Positions 1 through 9,059 of a stretch of 64,000 nucleotides of DNA are shown here, one piece after another. The DNA is from Thraustochytrium sp. TN22 (taxonomy: Eukaryota > Sar > Bigyra > Thraustochytrida > Thraustochytriidae): NCBI GenBank assembly GCA_013306675.1, contig JABLUY010000157.1:1-64000 (forward strand), written 5' to 3'. How positions within the stretch are numbered: position 1 is the stretch's first letter; every line of letters starts with the position of its first letter. The translations under genes were made by a program, and so were the position numbers. Below the pieces are notes generated by a model. The model was not told the origin of the DNA, ran no database searches, and saw nothing but the letters and a program-made list of their open reading frames with translations.

Positions 1-367
1 GGACACGCCAGGCTGGTTGGTGGGTGGTGTCCTTGGTGTGCCGCCGGGTGACTGGCGGCTGGGCGCCTGCCAGTGCCCTGTGCCCAGCACGCCCAGCACG
101 CCCAGCACGCCTAGCATGCGCCCAGTGCGGCACTCCTTCACCGCCGCCGTCACCGCCAGGCGGCAGCGCGGCAGCCACAGCACGGCAGCCAGCCTGGGCC
201 CGTGATCAGGCCCCTCATCAGGCCCCCATCAGGGCACTGATCAGGCTCTCTCGGGGCTGTGGATGGACCCTGATTAGGCATGCAGTCAATCTTACAAGCG
301 TTTCGTGGTTTAGAGTACATGAGCCTGGGTGGCAGGACCCTCCTCTCGTGCTCGCCATGGTCGCTGC

Positions 368-423
368 TTCGTCGTCGTCGTCGTCTTCGTCTTCTTCTTC
401 TTCTTCTTCTTCTTCTTCTTCTT
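368..423. repeat. TCG/TTC trinucleotide microsatellite
   Basis: A run of TCG units passes into TTC units just beyond the 3' end of the minus-strand gene at 425-1549. Upstream, at about 85-125, a 10-bp CCAGCACGCC-type repeat is present in about three copies. The first 424 bases otherwise show no coding region I can support; the frames open here are arginine/proline- or serine-rich low complexity. Confidence 0.85.
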
Positions 424-424
424 G

Positions 425-1549
425 CTACCACCACCGGGGGCTGCAACCCTCGTTGCGTGAAGGAACGCGACCCGCGTCGCCACGTCGAGCGCCGCCACGG
501 CCCGCGCAAGGTCTCCCATGTCTGACTCGGGCTGTGACCCGGCTGGCTTCCAGTCTGTGCTCTTGCACTGGCGACGCGAGCGCCGCCGCGCGCCGCCGCG
601 CGCGCATGGGTTCGCGCTCGCGCCCGGCAGGGGCCACGGGCGCCGACGCGGGCGCGGCCGCGGGCGCGGCCGCGAGGTGCCGCTCCTCGACGCCGCGTTC
701 GCAGAGCCAGCGCCAGGCGCTCTCCTCGGTCTCTAGTTGGAGGTTGAGTTCCCCGTCACGAATGGCGCGGACCAGAATGAGTTTGCTCTGCAGGACGGCG
801 CACGCCTCCTGGGCCTGATCGAGCAGGTGCTTGATGCGAGCCTCGACCGTGGCACGGCGCACCTCAAGCCAGGTGCTGACAACTTCGTACGGGGTGCGAT
901 AGGACACGAGTTGATCTTTGTGGTCGATCATGAGCATCGCGTCGGCAGGCTGCGTGGCACGGAGACTCAGCATGTGATGCACGGCCAGTTCGGTCGAGGT
1001 CCTATCGTCGGGGTCTTCCCTTTGTACGTCCGAGAAGCCTTCCAAGGCCCTCGCATCATCCACACTCTTAAGGGCCACGCTGTCTCTGCGGTGCACAAAC
1101 CACGCGCCGATCGTGCGCTTGGACTTTTCGACGGCCTCGTCCCAGGCCGGCCCGGGCTCCAGAAAGAAGAGGGGCTCGTTCGGGCTCTTGTGGCCCTGCA
1201 CGACCCGCCGAAGGACGTGCTTCTCAGGGTCCTTGTCGCTCATGAGTGGCAGGAGCACCTTGCGGTAGTAGCCAGTAAAACTGCGCGTGATCGGGATCTC
1301 CGTGATGACCCAAGTGCAGCCCGCGGCGCCCGTTGAGCGGCTCAGCTTCTTGGCACGGACCCTGCGAAAGGCTGTGGCCACTTCCTCGGGATTTAGATGG
1401 AGCACCTCGCCGTTGAACTCCCACCGGGACCCATTGCGGTGGGTGCAGTGGTTGGTGCTGTAGCCGCGGTACCACGGGACGAGATTCTTGAGCACTGAAC
1501 AGGTAGGCGATAATCCACGCAGGACTTGCAGCACGTCCATGAAACGCAT
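425..1549 (-). CDS. Hypothetical protein, 374 aa
   Basis: I do not recognise this protein. The first 270 residues have balanced composition with no obvious signal peptide or transmembrane segment, and include YYRKVLLPLMSDKDPEKH and AHVHHML-like segments typical of a folded domain. The last 90 residues are Ala/Arg-rich low complexity, so the true C-terminus may lie earlier or be altered by an intron. The start is the first ATG after upstream stops. It is divergent from the P450-like gene at 2136, leaving about 590 bp between them. That it is a real gene is moderately supported by its length and by composition unlike the shadow frames; function cannot be assigned. Confidence 0.5.
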   Translation of the reverse strand: MRFMDVLQVLRGLSPTCSVLKNLVPWYRGYSTNHCTHRNGSRWEFNGEVLHLNPEEVATAFRRVRAKKLSRSTGAAGCTWVITEIPITRSFTGYYRKVLLPLMSDKDPEKHVLRRVVQGHKSPNEPLFFLEPGPAWDEAVEKSKRTIGAWFVHRRDSVALKSVDDARALEGFSDVQREDPDDRTSTELAVHHMLSLRATQPADAMLMIDHKDQLVSYRTPYEVVSTWLEVRRATVEARIKHLLDQAQEACAVLQSKLILVRAIRDGELNLQLETEESAWRWLCERGVEERHLAAAPAAAPASAPVAPAGREREPMRARRRAAALASPVQEHRLEASRVTARVRHGRPCAGRGGARRGDAGRVPSRNEGCSPRWW

Positions 1550-2135
1550 GCATTGTGATCATGACTATGGTTTTGCTGATCCTTGAAAAAGACTCTGTTT
1601 GGGACGTCTTGCTATTATGTACAGTACCACGTCCCGAGGACAGGTGCAGACCGGCCTCGGTAATGCCCTGCCTAACTCGCTGGCTGCCGGCCGCACTGCA
1701 GCCAGATTGGCGCGGCGCGCGTCGCGCTCAATCTGGACCGTGGAAGACAGGCGATCCTGCTTGGTACGTCTGACTGCGTTTCGAGGACAAGTGCAGACGG
1801 GCCTGCTCGCGCCGCCCTGCCAGGCTGCCTGACGCTGCAGCGCAAAAGCGACCGCAACACAACGAGAGATTTGACCTAACGCAGCTCAAGACTCGCATGG
1901 CAGCAGTTCTGCGCACTGCCGGGACTGCGGCCGTGGACACGAACCCAGCGGCTTGCGTTCGTGCGTGCATGCAGAACTTGAAGGACTGCGCAACGCATTC
2001 TGCGCAACGCATTTTGCAAGGGGGACATTTTGCAGGCGCCGCGCTCCGCACCGAGCACGGCGACTACTTTTAGGAGCTACGGCGAGCGACGGCGAGCGGC
2101 AGCGCGCGGCAGAGCGGCAGCGCATCGGAGCCGCC
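1550..2135. promoter_or_regulatory. Divergent spacer with 25-bp direct repeat
   Basis: This region separates two divergent starts and probably holds both promoters. A near-identical segment reading CGAGGACAxGTGCAGACxGG occurs at 1635-1658 and again at 1782-1806, 147 bp apart. A second small tandem repeat, TGCGCAACGCATT, lies at about 1987-2013. No TATA-like element is obvious. The repeats are seen directly; a regulatory role is inference. Confidence 0.4.
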
Positions 2136-4118
2136 ATGGAGCTGGAGCGCGGACGCAGGGTCGCCAGGGCGGCGCTCCTGGCCGCGGCGGCGACGGCGTT
2201 GCTCGTCGGCGGCGCGTACTACTATGGGGCCCGCGACCTGGGCGAAACCAGGAGCGACGAGGAGAAGGGAGAGGAGGAGGAGAAGGAGGTGAGGTTGACG
2301 AGGGAGGAGGCGTCGGACGAGGGAGATGGAAAGGAGGTCCTGCGGAAGGATGAGACGGAGGAGTGGGAGGAGCACCTGCAGGAAGAGCCCGTCCTCAAGC
2401 CGGAGACGCACGTGGAGATGGAGGTGAGCGCGCTTGAGCTCGACATGGAAAGTATCGGGATCGAACCCAACGAGGTCGAGCCTCACGACACCCCTGTCGG
2501 CCGCCCAGCTTCACCGGAGGACTCGCCGCCGGCCGATCTCGACGTCAGCGTGGTCGAAGAGATTCACCCGCCGGCGACGCTCTCCCTCGACTCGCCGGAC
2601 GCGAAGCAGGCCAGTCTTTCGCCTGCTCCGCTTTCGCCACGCAAACTAGCACTGTCGCCCTCTTTTCTCGCCCCGCACAAGCCGTCGTTTTCCCCCAATG
2701 CGTTGCCTTCCCCCGGTGCTTCTTTCTCCCCAGCCACTTCGCTTTCCCCATCCGCTTTTCTCTCCCCAGCCGCTTCTCTCTCCCCAGCTGCTTCGCTTCC
2801 TGCGGACAAGCCAGCACGTTCCCCTGCGGAGCTTTCAACGATGCAGAGGTGTCGTGCTGCTAGCGCTGGCGAGGCCAGTGCAAAGCATCTTGAGCCTGAC
2901 CGTGCGGACAAGAGTATCCCCGAGTCCATGCCAAGCGAGAGGGAGGAAAAAGACAACACGGAGAACTTCCACGCGAACCTGCTCGCCGTGGAGACCGCCA
3001 CCAAGTCGACTGCCACAAATGCAGCCACGCTCAAGGTACCTTCGCTCGCGGACGACATCGTCCAAGTGCTGAGCGAGGATGGCGCCTTGAACCTCAAGGT
3101 CACGCCCGACGCCATCCGGAAGGCGCTCGCCGGTGGCCATCTGGTCGATGCCGGCACGGAGCCGGCACAGGTCCTGGAAGTGCACAGGGGCATGGTCCGG
3201 ACTGCGCTGGCACGCCAGAACCCGTCGCTGCTGCACGGCGACCTCTTCGCGTGCGTGCACGCGTGGGAGGACGCGCTCGTCAGGGACGTGCAGGGCGCCG
3301 ACGTGACAGCGCTGCTGAGCGCCTTTCACGTGCGCGCCGCTGTGCGCTGCCTCTTTGGCGTGGAGTGGCGGCCGACGGTCTGCGCATGGCCCCTCGCCGC
3401 GCGGGACCGCAAGGCGCTGCGCAGCGCGCTGGCCGAGGCGCTCCTCGCGCGGCGCACGGAGCGTCGCAACGGCCGCAAGGGCCGCAAGGATGCTCTCGGC
3501 GGTCTGCTCGATGCCGCTGCGGCCGACGGCCGCAGCAAGGTGCCTCTCGACCTGCTCGAGCATCTCTCCATGGCGGGACGCGAACATTTTGTGTCGGCCG
3601 TGGCTGGTGCGCTTGCCTTTCTCGCGGAGGACCGCGCCACGCTCTGTAGCGCCAAGGACGAGGCGATCCGCGTCCTCGATGTGCGCACGAGTGACGGCGC
3701 GGTGGACCTCGACCGTTTGCGCACCATTCGCAACGTTGTCTTTGAGGCGCTGCGCCTCGCGCCGCCCGAGCTACTGCTCCGCAAGCGCGTTGCCAAGCCG
3801 CTTGAGCTGCCCGACTGCACATTTCCGCTCCCCGAGGGCGCCGTCTTGCGCATCGCGACGCGCCTTCTACATCAGAGTGAGGCTCTCTGGGGCGATGACG
3901 CGGCCCGCTTCAACCCGTCGCGCTGGCTTCGCCGCCGCCCTTGCCCTCGCGGCGCCTACGTGCCTTTTTCCTTCGGCCCAGGAGAGAATCTTGGCAAGCA
4001 CTTTGTGCTGGCCGAGACAGTCGTGCTTTTGGCCGTGCTCGTTCGCCGGGACGACCTCTTTGCGCATGGTGCGCTTGGTGCTGCGGCTGTCGCTGCCCAA
4101 GAGGCTGTCTTTTACTGA
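2136..4118 (+). CDS. Cytochrome P450-fold protein lacking the heme-ligand cysteine
   Basis: 660 aa. The ATG at 2136 lies in GCCGCCATGG and is followed by a signal-anchor helix at residues 8-29 ending in GGAYYYGA, typical of ER-anchored P450s. Residues 30-310 are a Glu-rich then Ser/Pro-rich linker with SPxAS repeats, much longer than the usual P450 hinge. P450 landmarks follow: an I-helix-like AGREHFVSAVAGAL at 480 (canonical AGxET, Thr replaced by His), a K-helix ExxR as EALR at 537-540, the ARFNPSRW meander, and the heme loop FSFGPGENLG at 611-620. The axial Cys is Asn618 (codon AAT) and the usual Arg is Gly616. The fold call is from these landmarks in order. Without the thiolate a normal monooxygenase reaction is not expected, so it may be a pseudoenzyme or a binding protein. 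The reading frame is intact. Confidence 0.75.
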   Translation: MELERGRRVARAALLAAAATALLVGGAYYYGARDLGETRSDEEKGEEEEKEVRLTREEASDEGDGKEVLRKDETEEWEEHLQEEPVLKPETHVEMEVSALELDMESIGIEPNEVEPHDTPVGRPASPEDSPPADLDVSVVEEIHPPATLSLDSPDAKQASLSPAPLSPRKLALSPSFLAPHKPSFSPNALPSPGASFSPATSLSPSAFLSPAASLSPAASLPADKPARSPAELSTMQRCRAASAGEASAKHLEPDRADKSIPESMPSEREEKDNTENFHANLLAVETATKSTATNAATLKVPSLADDIVQVLSEDGALNLKVTPDAIRKALAGGHLVDAGTEPAQVLEVHRGMVRTALARQNPSLLHGDLFACVHAWEDALVRDVQGADVTALLSAFHVRAAVRCLFGVEWRPTVCAWPLAARDRKALRSALAEALLARRTERRNGRKGRKDALGGLLDAAAADGRSKVPLDLLEHLSMAGREHFVSAVAGALAFLAEDRATLCSAKDEAIRVLDVRTSDGAVDLDRLRTIRNVVFEALRLAPPELLLRKRVAKPLELPDCTFPLPEGAVLRIATRLLHQSEALWGDDAARFNPSRWLRRRPCPRGAYVPFSFGPGENLGKHFVLAETVVLLAVLVRRDDLFAHGALGAAAVAAQEAVFY

Positions 4119-4183
4119 GCAAAGCTGCAGCGTGAAAGGATACAACGCAGAAAACTCCAAAAGGATGCAACGCGAACGTCTGG

Positions 4184-4312
4184 ATGCAACGCGAAATCGC
4201 GAAAAACATGCAACGCGAAAACGCGAAAAACATGCAACGCGAAAACGCGAAAAACATGCAACGCGAAAACGCGAAAAACATGCAACGCGAAAACGCGAAA
4301 AACATACAACGC
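4184..4312. repeat. 24-bp minisatellite
   Basis: Five head-to-tail copies of a 24-bp unit (ATGCAACGCGAAAACGCGAA plus AAAC) and a partial sixth lie 65 bp after the stop of the P450-like gene. The first copy has a T variant and the last reads ATACAACGC. The unit is a multiple of three, so several frames stay open on both strands, but the resulting peptides are only repeats. It ends 55 bp before the transposon. Confidence 0.95.
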
Positions 4313-4367
4313 TCGTTGGCTCGCTCACACATTATTGGTAAACAAAAGAAGACACGCCTTGCGCTTT

Positions 4368-4391
4368 GGCCCTCAATCCGACGCGTTCACT
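4368..4391 (+). repeat. Left terminal inverted repeat
   Basis: 24 bp starting GGCCCTCAATCC, preceded by TTT. It pairs with 7272-7295 with one mismatch (G versus A at position 13). The two arms also share a GCC a few bases further in, with two intervening differences. Confidence 0.88.
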
Positions 4392-4528
4392 CTCGCCGTA
4401 AAAGTTCACGAAGCCGAGCATTTTTGCGATACGCGACTTGGGGCAGAGCTAACGAAGCCGTTTGCCTCACGGCAGTGCCTCACGGGCGGCGGGCTCCATC
4501 AGCAGATCGAAATCAAGAGGCGTGCGCG

Positions 4529-5218
4529 ATGAAGAGGAAGGCAAAGGCGCGCGAGCGCGTTGTTGCTGGTGGCATGAACAGCGGCGCACTCGATATGAGC
4601 ACCGAGAATGACGTGGAGGTCGACGAGAACGAACCTGACAACCACAGCGAAGGCTACAGCTCCTACGGCGGGTTCGGTGCCTCTAGCGGACCTACGACAA
4701 GCCGCTCGCAGCGCCTAGAAACTCATCTTTTGGGGCAATTGAAGCGACTTCGGAACATGTCAGTCAACGAGAAGGCCGCACAGTACGCGCTTCGTCTCGT
4801 CCATTCAAAGTGCTGCCCGTGATCTCTTCGAAAATGACCTGGGCAAGTCGACGCCGAGGGCCTCAAAGCGGAAGTCCAACAACGAAAAATTCATGGAGCT
4901 CATCTTGACCACGCAAGAGCAGCGCGACGCGGGCAGGAGCAGCGCGACACGCGGCAGGAGAAGCACGATGCGGAGGCTCTCAAGCTGCGCAGAGAGCGTG
5001 CCGAGCAGAAGAAGCTCGACACAAAGAGCGGACCGGGCAAAAGAAGCTCAACGCGGAGAGGCAACACGAGCTGGAGCGCAAGTCTCGCAAGGAGAAGACT
5101 CTCTTTGATCTCCTCCAGTTGTCCCTCTCGCGATTGACATGAAAGAGGCAAGGAAGTGCCGAATGACAGCGTCATGAGCGATCTAAATCGCGAGATTGCA
5201 GACATCAAAGAGCGATAG
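4529..5218 (+). pseudogene. Decayed Harbinger companion gene (Myb/NAM-associated-like)
   Basis: An ATG at 4529 opens a 97-codon frame ending at 4822, with an acidic DNHSEGYSSYGGFG stretch. After the stop, sense continues in other frames: DLFENDLGKSTPRASKR at about 4820, a Lys/Glu-rich coil (LNAERQHELERKSRKEKT) at about 5048, and DSVMSDLNREIADIKER ending at 5218. A low-complexity linker followed by a charged coiled coil resembles the C-terminal part of the plant NAM-associated and Harbinger Myb-like proteins that partner the transposase. At least three frame changes are needed to read it through, so this copy is not functional as a whole. Family assignment is inference from position and composition. 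Confidence 0.6.
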
Positions 5219-5243
5219 ACGTTCCACGATTCCTTACAACAAC

Positions 5244-6854
5244 TCAAAAGGTACGGCGCCGGGATAGTTTCTCCCGCCAAGCACGCAGCGACGCAACTTC
5301 GCGCTCCGTCACACGCTCCGGGTCGTACGCGTAAACTTGCGCCAGCTCAAGCGCAAGCTGGTCACGGAGCACGCGTCCAGGCTCTTGCTCTTGCTCATTC
5401 AGCGGCGCGTCGGCCCCTTCATAGTTAGATGGAATGACGAAGGACCCTGCAGGACCATCGCGATGCCGGCTCAGGCGAAGCTTTGTTGGCATAAAGCGAC
5501 CGAACTCGCCGGTCCTGCGATAGGGCCGTACGTAGAAGCGTGGCGAGCGAACGCCTTCATCGATGCAGAAATTGTGCAGGGCGCAGCACACCAAAAGCAT
5601 GGCCCTGCAGTCCTGTACGCTGTGCCCCTGAAGGGGTTGCCGTAGGATAAGCCACTTCGCGACCAGGACGCCGAAAGCTTGCTCAATGCAGACTCGTAGC
5701 GACGACAGCTTCTCGTTGAAGCCGAGCCGCGCATTCTTCGGAACATGTGCACCTTGCGCAGAGCGGTACGGGCGAAGAAGGGAGGAGCAAACTGGATAGG
5801 CTGCGTCCGCAGCGACCCAATAGCCACTCGGGAGTTGCTTGCCCTGCATGATGCGCTCGCCGAAAGGCGTACTTAGGAACGCAAGAGCGTCGTTTGTGCC
5901 ACCAGGTGTCTCCACGTCCACCATGATGAACCGGAGTTGGGAATCGCACATGGCTTGGAGATTGAGCGCTGGACCCTTGGTCTTGTGGTTGCAAAAGCCT
6001 TTCGTGTTCTCCGTCCGAGCGTTGATCGGTTGCAGCATTCCGTCGATGGCCCCGACACAGCCTTGCATGGTCCGCACGCCAGCGTCGTATTTGTATGTCA
6101 CCGAGTTGAAGCCGGACGCCAGCTCGGCAAGCTTTTCGGCTGAGTCAAACGGCGAAGATGGGATGAAGCGGTCGAGGTTGTTGAGGATCGCGTCCCGCGC
6201 GTCGCGGATGTTCCTGTGCACGGTACTCTCGACGATGTTCAGAATCTCCTGGATAGAGCTGACTGGCTGGCCTGCACAACGAAGGACCAACGACGCCAGG
6301 ACGCAGCGAGGTTCGCAAACACCAGGCCCGACGTTCGCGCGACTCATGTCACGCCGAATGGCTCCAGAAGGGAGCCGCATGAAGAGCTTCTCGAACTCTA
6401 CGGCACTCATCCGGAACTGCGCATAGAAGAGATCCGTGCGCTTGTCCGCGATTTGATGCCACGAGTACGGCCTGCTCACCTTCACTTTACTCTGCGGACC
6501 TCGCAGCGAAGCACGAAGAGCATCGGCACGACGAACGCTCCAAAGGCACATGAGCATGAGAGAATCATCTTGCGCCATCTCGTATGCATCGTCATCGTCA
6601 TCCAGCCGGCGAGCTTTCCGAGCGCCAAAGGCATCCAGTCGACGAGCTTTCCGAAAGCCAAAGGTATCGACCTTGAAAAAACTTGAAGGAGAATCAGAGT
6701 CCAAGACACTGCTTGAGTCCGAAGACAAGACCGCAAAGCCGGAGGAGGCAGCGGAGGAGTCTTGAGCCGTAGAAGCGAGCGCTCGTCGCTGCTGGAGGAG
6801 TCGCCGTGCGTCACGAACAACGTCAGGTTCACCTGCAGCATCTATGTGGGGCAT
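5244..6854 (-). CDS. Harbinger transposase (DDE_Tnp_4, HARBI1-like), 536 aa
   Basis: The DDE nuclease core is intact. Asp271 lies in GCVGAIDGM, Asp350 in WVAADAAYPV and Glu391 in RVCIEQAFGVL, with the family's HKTKGPALNLQAMCD and CALHNFC segments between and after. Before the core is a helical DNA-binding-type region (residues 140-260) containing IQEILNIVESTVHRNIRD, like the helix-turn-helix of PIF proteins. The first 100 residues are Ser/Asp-rich with repeated RKARRLDAFGA. No stop or frameshift interrupts it, so the protein may still be made. It would bind the TIRs and excise or integrate the element; Harbinger transposases usually need the companion protein for nuclear entry and binding, which is broken in this copy. 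Confidence 0.92.
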   Translation of the reverse strand: MPHIDAAGEPDVVRDARRLLQQRRALASTAQDSSAASSGFAVLSSDSSSVLDSDSPSSFFKVDTFGFRKARRLDAFGARKARRLDDDDDAYEMAQDDSLMLMCLWSVRRADALRASLRGPQSKVKVSRPYSWHQIADKRTDLFYAQFRMSAVEFEKLFMRLPSGAIRRDMSRANVGPGVCEPRCVLASLVLRCAGQPVSSIQEILNIVESTVHRNIRDARDAILNNLDRFIPSSPFDSAEKLAELASGFNSVTYKYDAGVRTMQGCVGAIDGMLQPINARTENTKGFCNHKTKGPALNLQAMCDSQLRFIMVDVETPGGTNDALAFLSTPFGERIMQGKQLPSGYWVAADAAYPVCSSLLRPYRSAQGAHVPKNARLGFNEKLSSLRVCIEQAFGVLVAKWLILRQPLQGHSVQDCRAMLLVCCALHNFCIDEGVRSPRFYVRPYRRTGEFGRFMPTKLRLSRHRDGPAGSFVIPSNYEGADAPLNEQEQEPGRVLRDQLALELAQVYAYDPERVTEREVASLRAWREKLSRRRTF

Positions 6855-7271
6855 GCTTGTCCAAGGGCCCTCGCGCGGGAGAGGTCTTCTGCGGCGTTGA
6901 GGACTGACTGGTAGAGGTGCTGTTCCCCGTCTAGTGAGGCACCTGTGGTCCTCTCGCCGCCACAGGCGCTGCTGCGCCAGGGTCGCCCGCCGTGACGCTG
7001 AGCCCCAGCACCTTCACCGCGATCCTGAGTCAGTGAGGCACCCAAGGCAACCAAGCAAGCACAGACGGCCGCGTCGCCCCGCCACACGCGCGCAAAGCGC
7101 GTCTCGCACTCCTGCGCGCTCTCACGATCTCGCCGCGGTGATCGATCTGAAGGTCTTCCCTGCGCTCACCAAGGGCCGGGCGCTTTCGGTCTGACGGTGA
7201 GATTATCTCTTTCTCGTAAATTGGTCGAACAAAAGGTCTATGATCGAAAGCGTTTGTGAAAATGAGGCGCA

Positions 7272-7295
7272 AGTGAACGCGTTGGATTGAGGGCC
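7272..7295 (-). repeat. Right terminal inverted repeat
   Basis: Inverted copy of 4368-4391, ending GGATTGAGGGCC and followed by TTT. It lies 186 bp before the start of the next host gene, so the insertion sits in that gene's likely promoter. Confidence 0.88.
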
Positions 7296-7483
7296 TTTGC
7301 ACCAGGCTCTGGCTCTGACTTTGCACCCTGCCTGGGCTCCAACTTCGCGCCTTGCCTAGGAATTGACCTCGAGCATGGACTTTTTGCGCTGGCTGACTGT
7401 GAAGTTCAACGTGGGCTTCCGAGGACAGGCGCCAAGTGTCCGGTGAACGGTCATTTTGCCTTGCCTTCGGCGAGCGAGGTCTC

Positions 7484-8872
7484 ATGGTGACTTGCCCAGC
7501 AAAGGAAAGCGAAGCAAATCAAAACCAAGCAGCGGAAATGCTGGCCGCCGTGCCAGCGGCAGACAGCGGGAGCGATGATGCGAGCGTGGGCGCGGTGCCG
7601 GAGGGCTCGAATGACGTGTGGAACGCCGCCGCGCCTTGGGCCGTGCCGGCGCTGAGCCTGGCCGTACAGCAGGCGCGCAACTCGCGCGTGCTGCACCTGG
7701 GCTTCTTTGGACTGGCGCGGCTCGAGCCGCGCGTGCTGGGGCCGGCCATCGCGCAGACGCTCGTGCGCCTGGACGTGGGTCACAATGACCTCGAGGCGCT
7801 GCCGGCCGAGGTGGGCCAGCTCGCGCGCCTCGAGCAGCTCTGGGTGAACGACAACCCACGGCTGGCCAGCGTGCCGGCGGAGCTGGCGCAGTGCCAGCGC
7901 CTGCGCGTGCTGGACGCGCGACGGACGCGCCTGCGCAAGCTGCCGGCGGAGCTAGGCGCGCTGCCCGGCCTCACAACCGTGGACCTGCGCGGCGTCATGG
8001 CGCTGAAATCCAAGGTCGTGGACGCCTACACGGTGCGCGCGGACGACCCGGCGTCTGACGCGGTCGCGGCCGGCGGCCAGCCCGTCAGCGTGGAGCTCAT
8101 GGCGCGCACGCGGAGCCTCAAGGCGTACCTGGCCCACCGCCACGAGACCAAGGTGCTCAAGCAGCGACTGCTCGAGCGCCTCAGCTCCGGCCTGTACCGC
8201 GAGCTGACCGAGAGCGCAGACGGCACCACGCGCATTCAGGCGCTCATCAAGGAGGTGCTGCGTGAGTTCCCCGAGCTGGATGCCTTTGCGGACGTGATTC
8301 GGCACTGCGACCGCCTTTTCGCGCACAAGATCGACCGCGTCGACGTGCGCCAGATCCGCCAGCAGTTCGACTCGCTCAAGCGACAGAACGAGCGCAAGAA
8401 GCTCGCTGCGAAACTTGAGCTGCGCCTACGCGCCATCTACTTTGACAAGATCAACCCAGCCATCGTCGAGGGCATCGTGCACTCTCTCTACGCGGAGATC
8501 ACCGAGCTCGCGGACGTCCACTTCCTCATCAAGCACGCGCCACAGATTTTCCCAGAGCGCGCCGAGCAGATCGAGGCGCGCACCGTGCTTACCACGCTGC
8601 GCGCACTGCAGGAGCGCCTCGCGCAGGAGCGCGCAGAGGCCGTCGACGGCGTCTACCGCGCCATGCTGGGCATATACAGTCACGTGGAGCCGCCGCTCGT
8701 GCAAAAGGCAGCCGTCGACGTGTGCGCCCCCTTTCGCAAGATCGACGACCTCAAGAAGCTCGCCGCCGACGCCTCGCAGTACTTCCCGGCCGAGTTCGAG
8801 GCTTGTGCGCACAGACCCAATCAGGTTCGCGCCCTCTTTGCGGGCGCTGCCGAGGGCGCGCCGGGGTCATAG
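7484..8872 (+). CDS. Leucine-rich-repeat protein with helical C-terminal repeats
   Basis: 462 aa from the ATG at 7484; a second in-frame ATG at 7539 is also possible. Residues 60-170 form four or five LRRs of the LPxEhGxLxxL type (TLVRLDVGHNDLEALPAEVG, RLEQLWVNDNPRLASVPAE, RLRVLDARRTRLRKLPAELG), as in Ras-binding or PIRL-type proteins. From about 210 onward the protein is helical with three loosely repeated segments containing LYRELTESAD, LYAEITELAD and IYSHVEPP, each followed by a (x)FPE motif. No signal peptide or membrane helix is seen, so it is probably cytosolic. The LRRs suggest protein binding; the specific role is unknown. The Harbinger element is inserted just upstream. Confidence 0.8.
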   Translation: MVTCPAKESEANQNQAAEMLAAVPAADSGSDDASVGAVPEGSNDVWNAAAPWAVPALSLAVQQARNSRVLHLGFFGLARLEPRVLGPAIAQTLVRLDVGHNDLEALPAEVGQLARLEQLWVNDNPRLASVPAELAQCQRLRVLDARRTRLRKLPAELGALPGLTTVDLRGVMALKSKVVDAYTVRADDPASDAVAAGGQPVSVELMARTRSLKAYLAHRHETKVLKQRLLERLSSGLYRELTESADGTTRIQALIKEVLREFPELDAFADVIRHCDRLFAHKIDRVDVRQIRQQFDSLKRQNERKKLAAKLELRLRAIYFDKINPAIVEGIVHSLYAEITELADVHFLIKHAPQIFPERAEQIEARTVLTTLRALQERLAQERAEAVDGVYRAMLGIYSHVEPPLVQKAAVDVCAPFRKIDDLKKLAADASQYFPAEFEACAHRPNQVRALFAGAAEGAPGS

Positions 8873-9059
8873 AGAGCAGAGCGACACCAAGATGCACTGC
8901 ACAGGAGGAGATCTTCTTTCGCTATGTAGCTACTTACGTATGCCAAGGCCTCAGCCTACTGATAGAGTACACGCTTTATTCACAACAGACGGCGAGGCCG
9001 TGGCATGGCTGAGAGCTAGTGAGCGCTTGAGTTCCCCTGCCTCGCTTCGAAAGTCTCCC

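Larger units (their letters stand above)
4368..7295. mobile_element. PIF/Harbinger DNA transposon, 2.9 kb
   Basis: The ends are 24-bp terminal inverted repeats, GGCCCTCAATCCxACGCGTT followed by CACT, at 4368-4391 and inverted at 7272-7295, differing at one base. They are flanked by TTT on both sides (4365-4367 and 7296-7298), a candidate 3-bp target duplication; the family normally duplicates 3 bp, usually TWA. Inside are a transposase reading leftward and a decayed companion gene reading rightward, so the two genes converge, and about 415 bp of noncoding DNA at the right end. Two-gene content is usual for Harbinger elements. The near-perfect TIRs suggest a fairly recent insertion, while the companion gene is already broken. 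Confidence 0.88.

Noticed and set aside
24-818. 264-codon frame with a long serine run
   Set aside because: The serine run is the TCG/TTC microsatellite, and the rest overlaps the minus-strand gene in a worse frame.
4184-4312. CRISPR-like array
   Set aside because: The units abut directly with no spacers, and this is a eukaryotic region; it is a minisatellite.
4184-4822. 212-codon frame running from the minisatellite into the transposon gene
   Set aside because: The first 115 codons are 24-bp repeat and pre-TIR sequence. The transposon's own start is the ATG at 4529.
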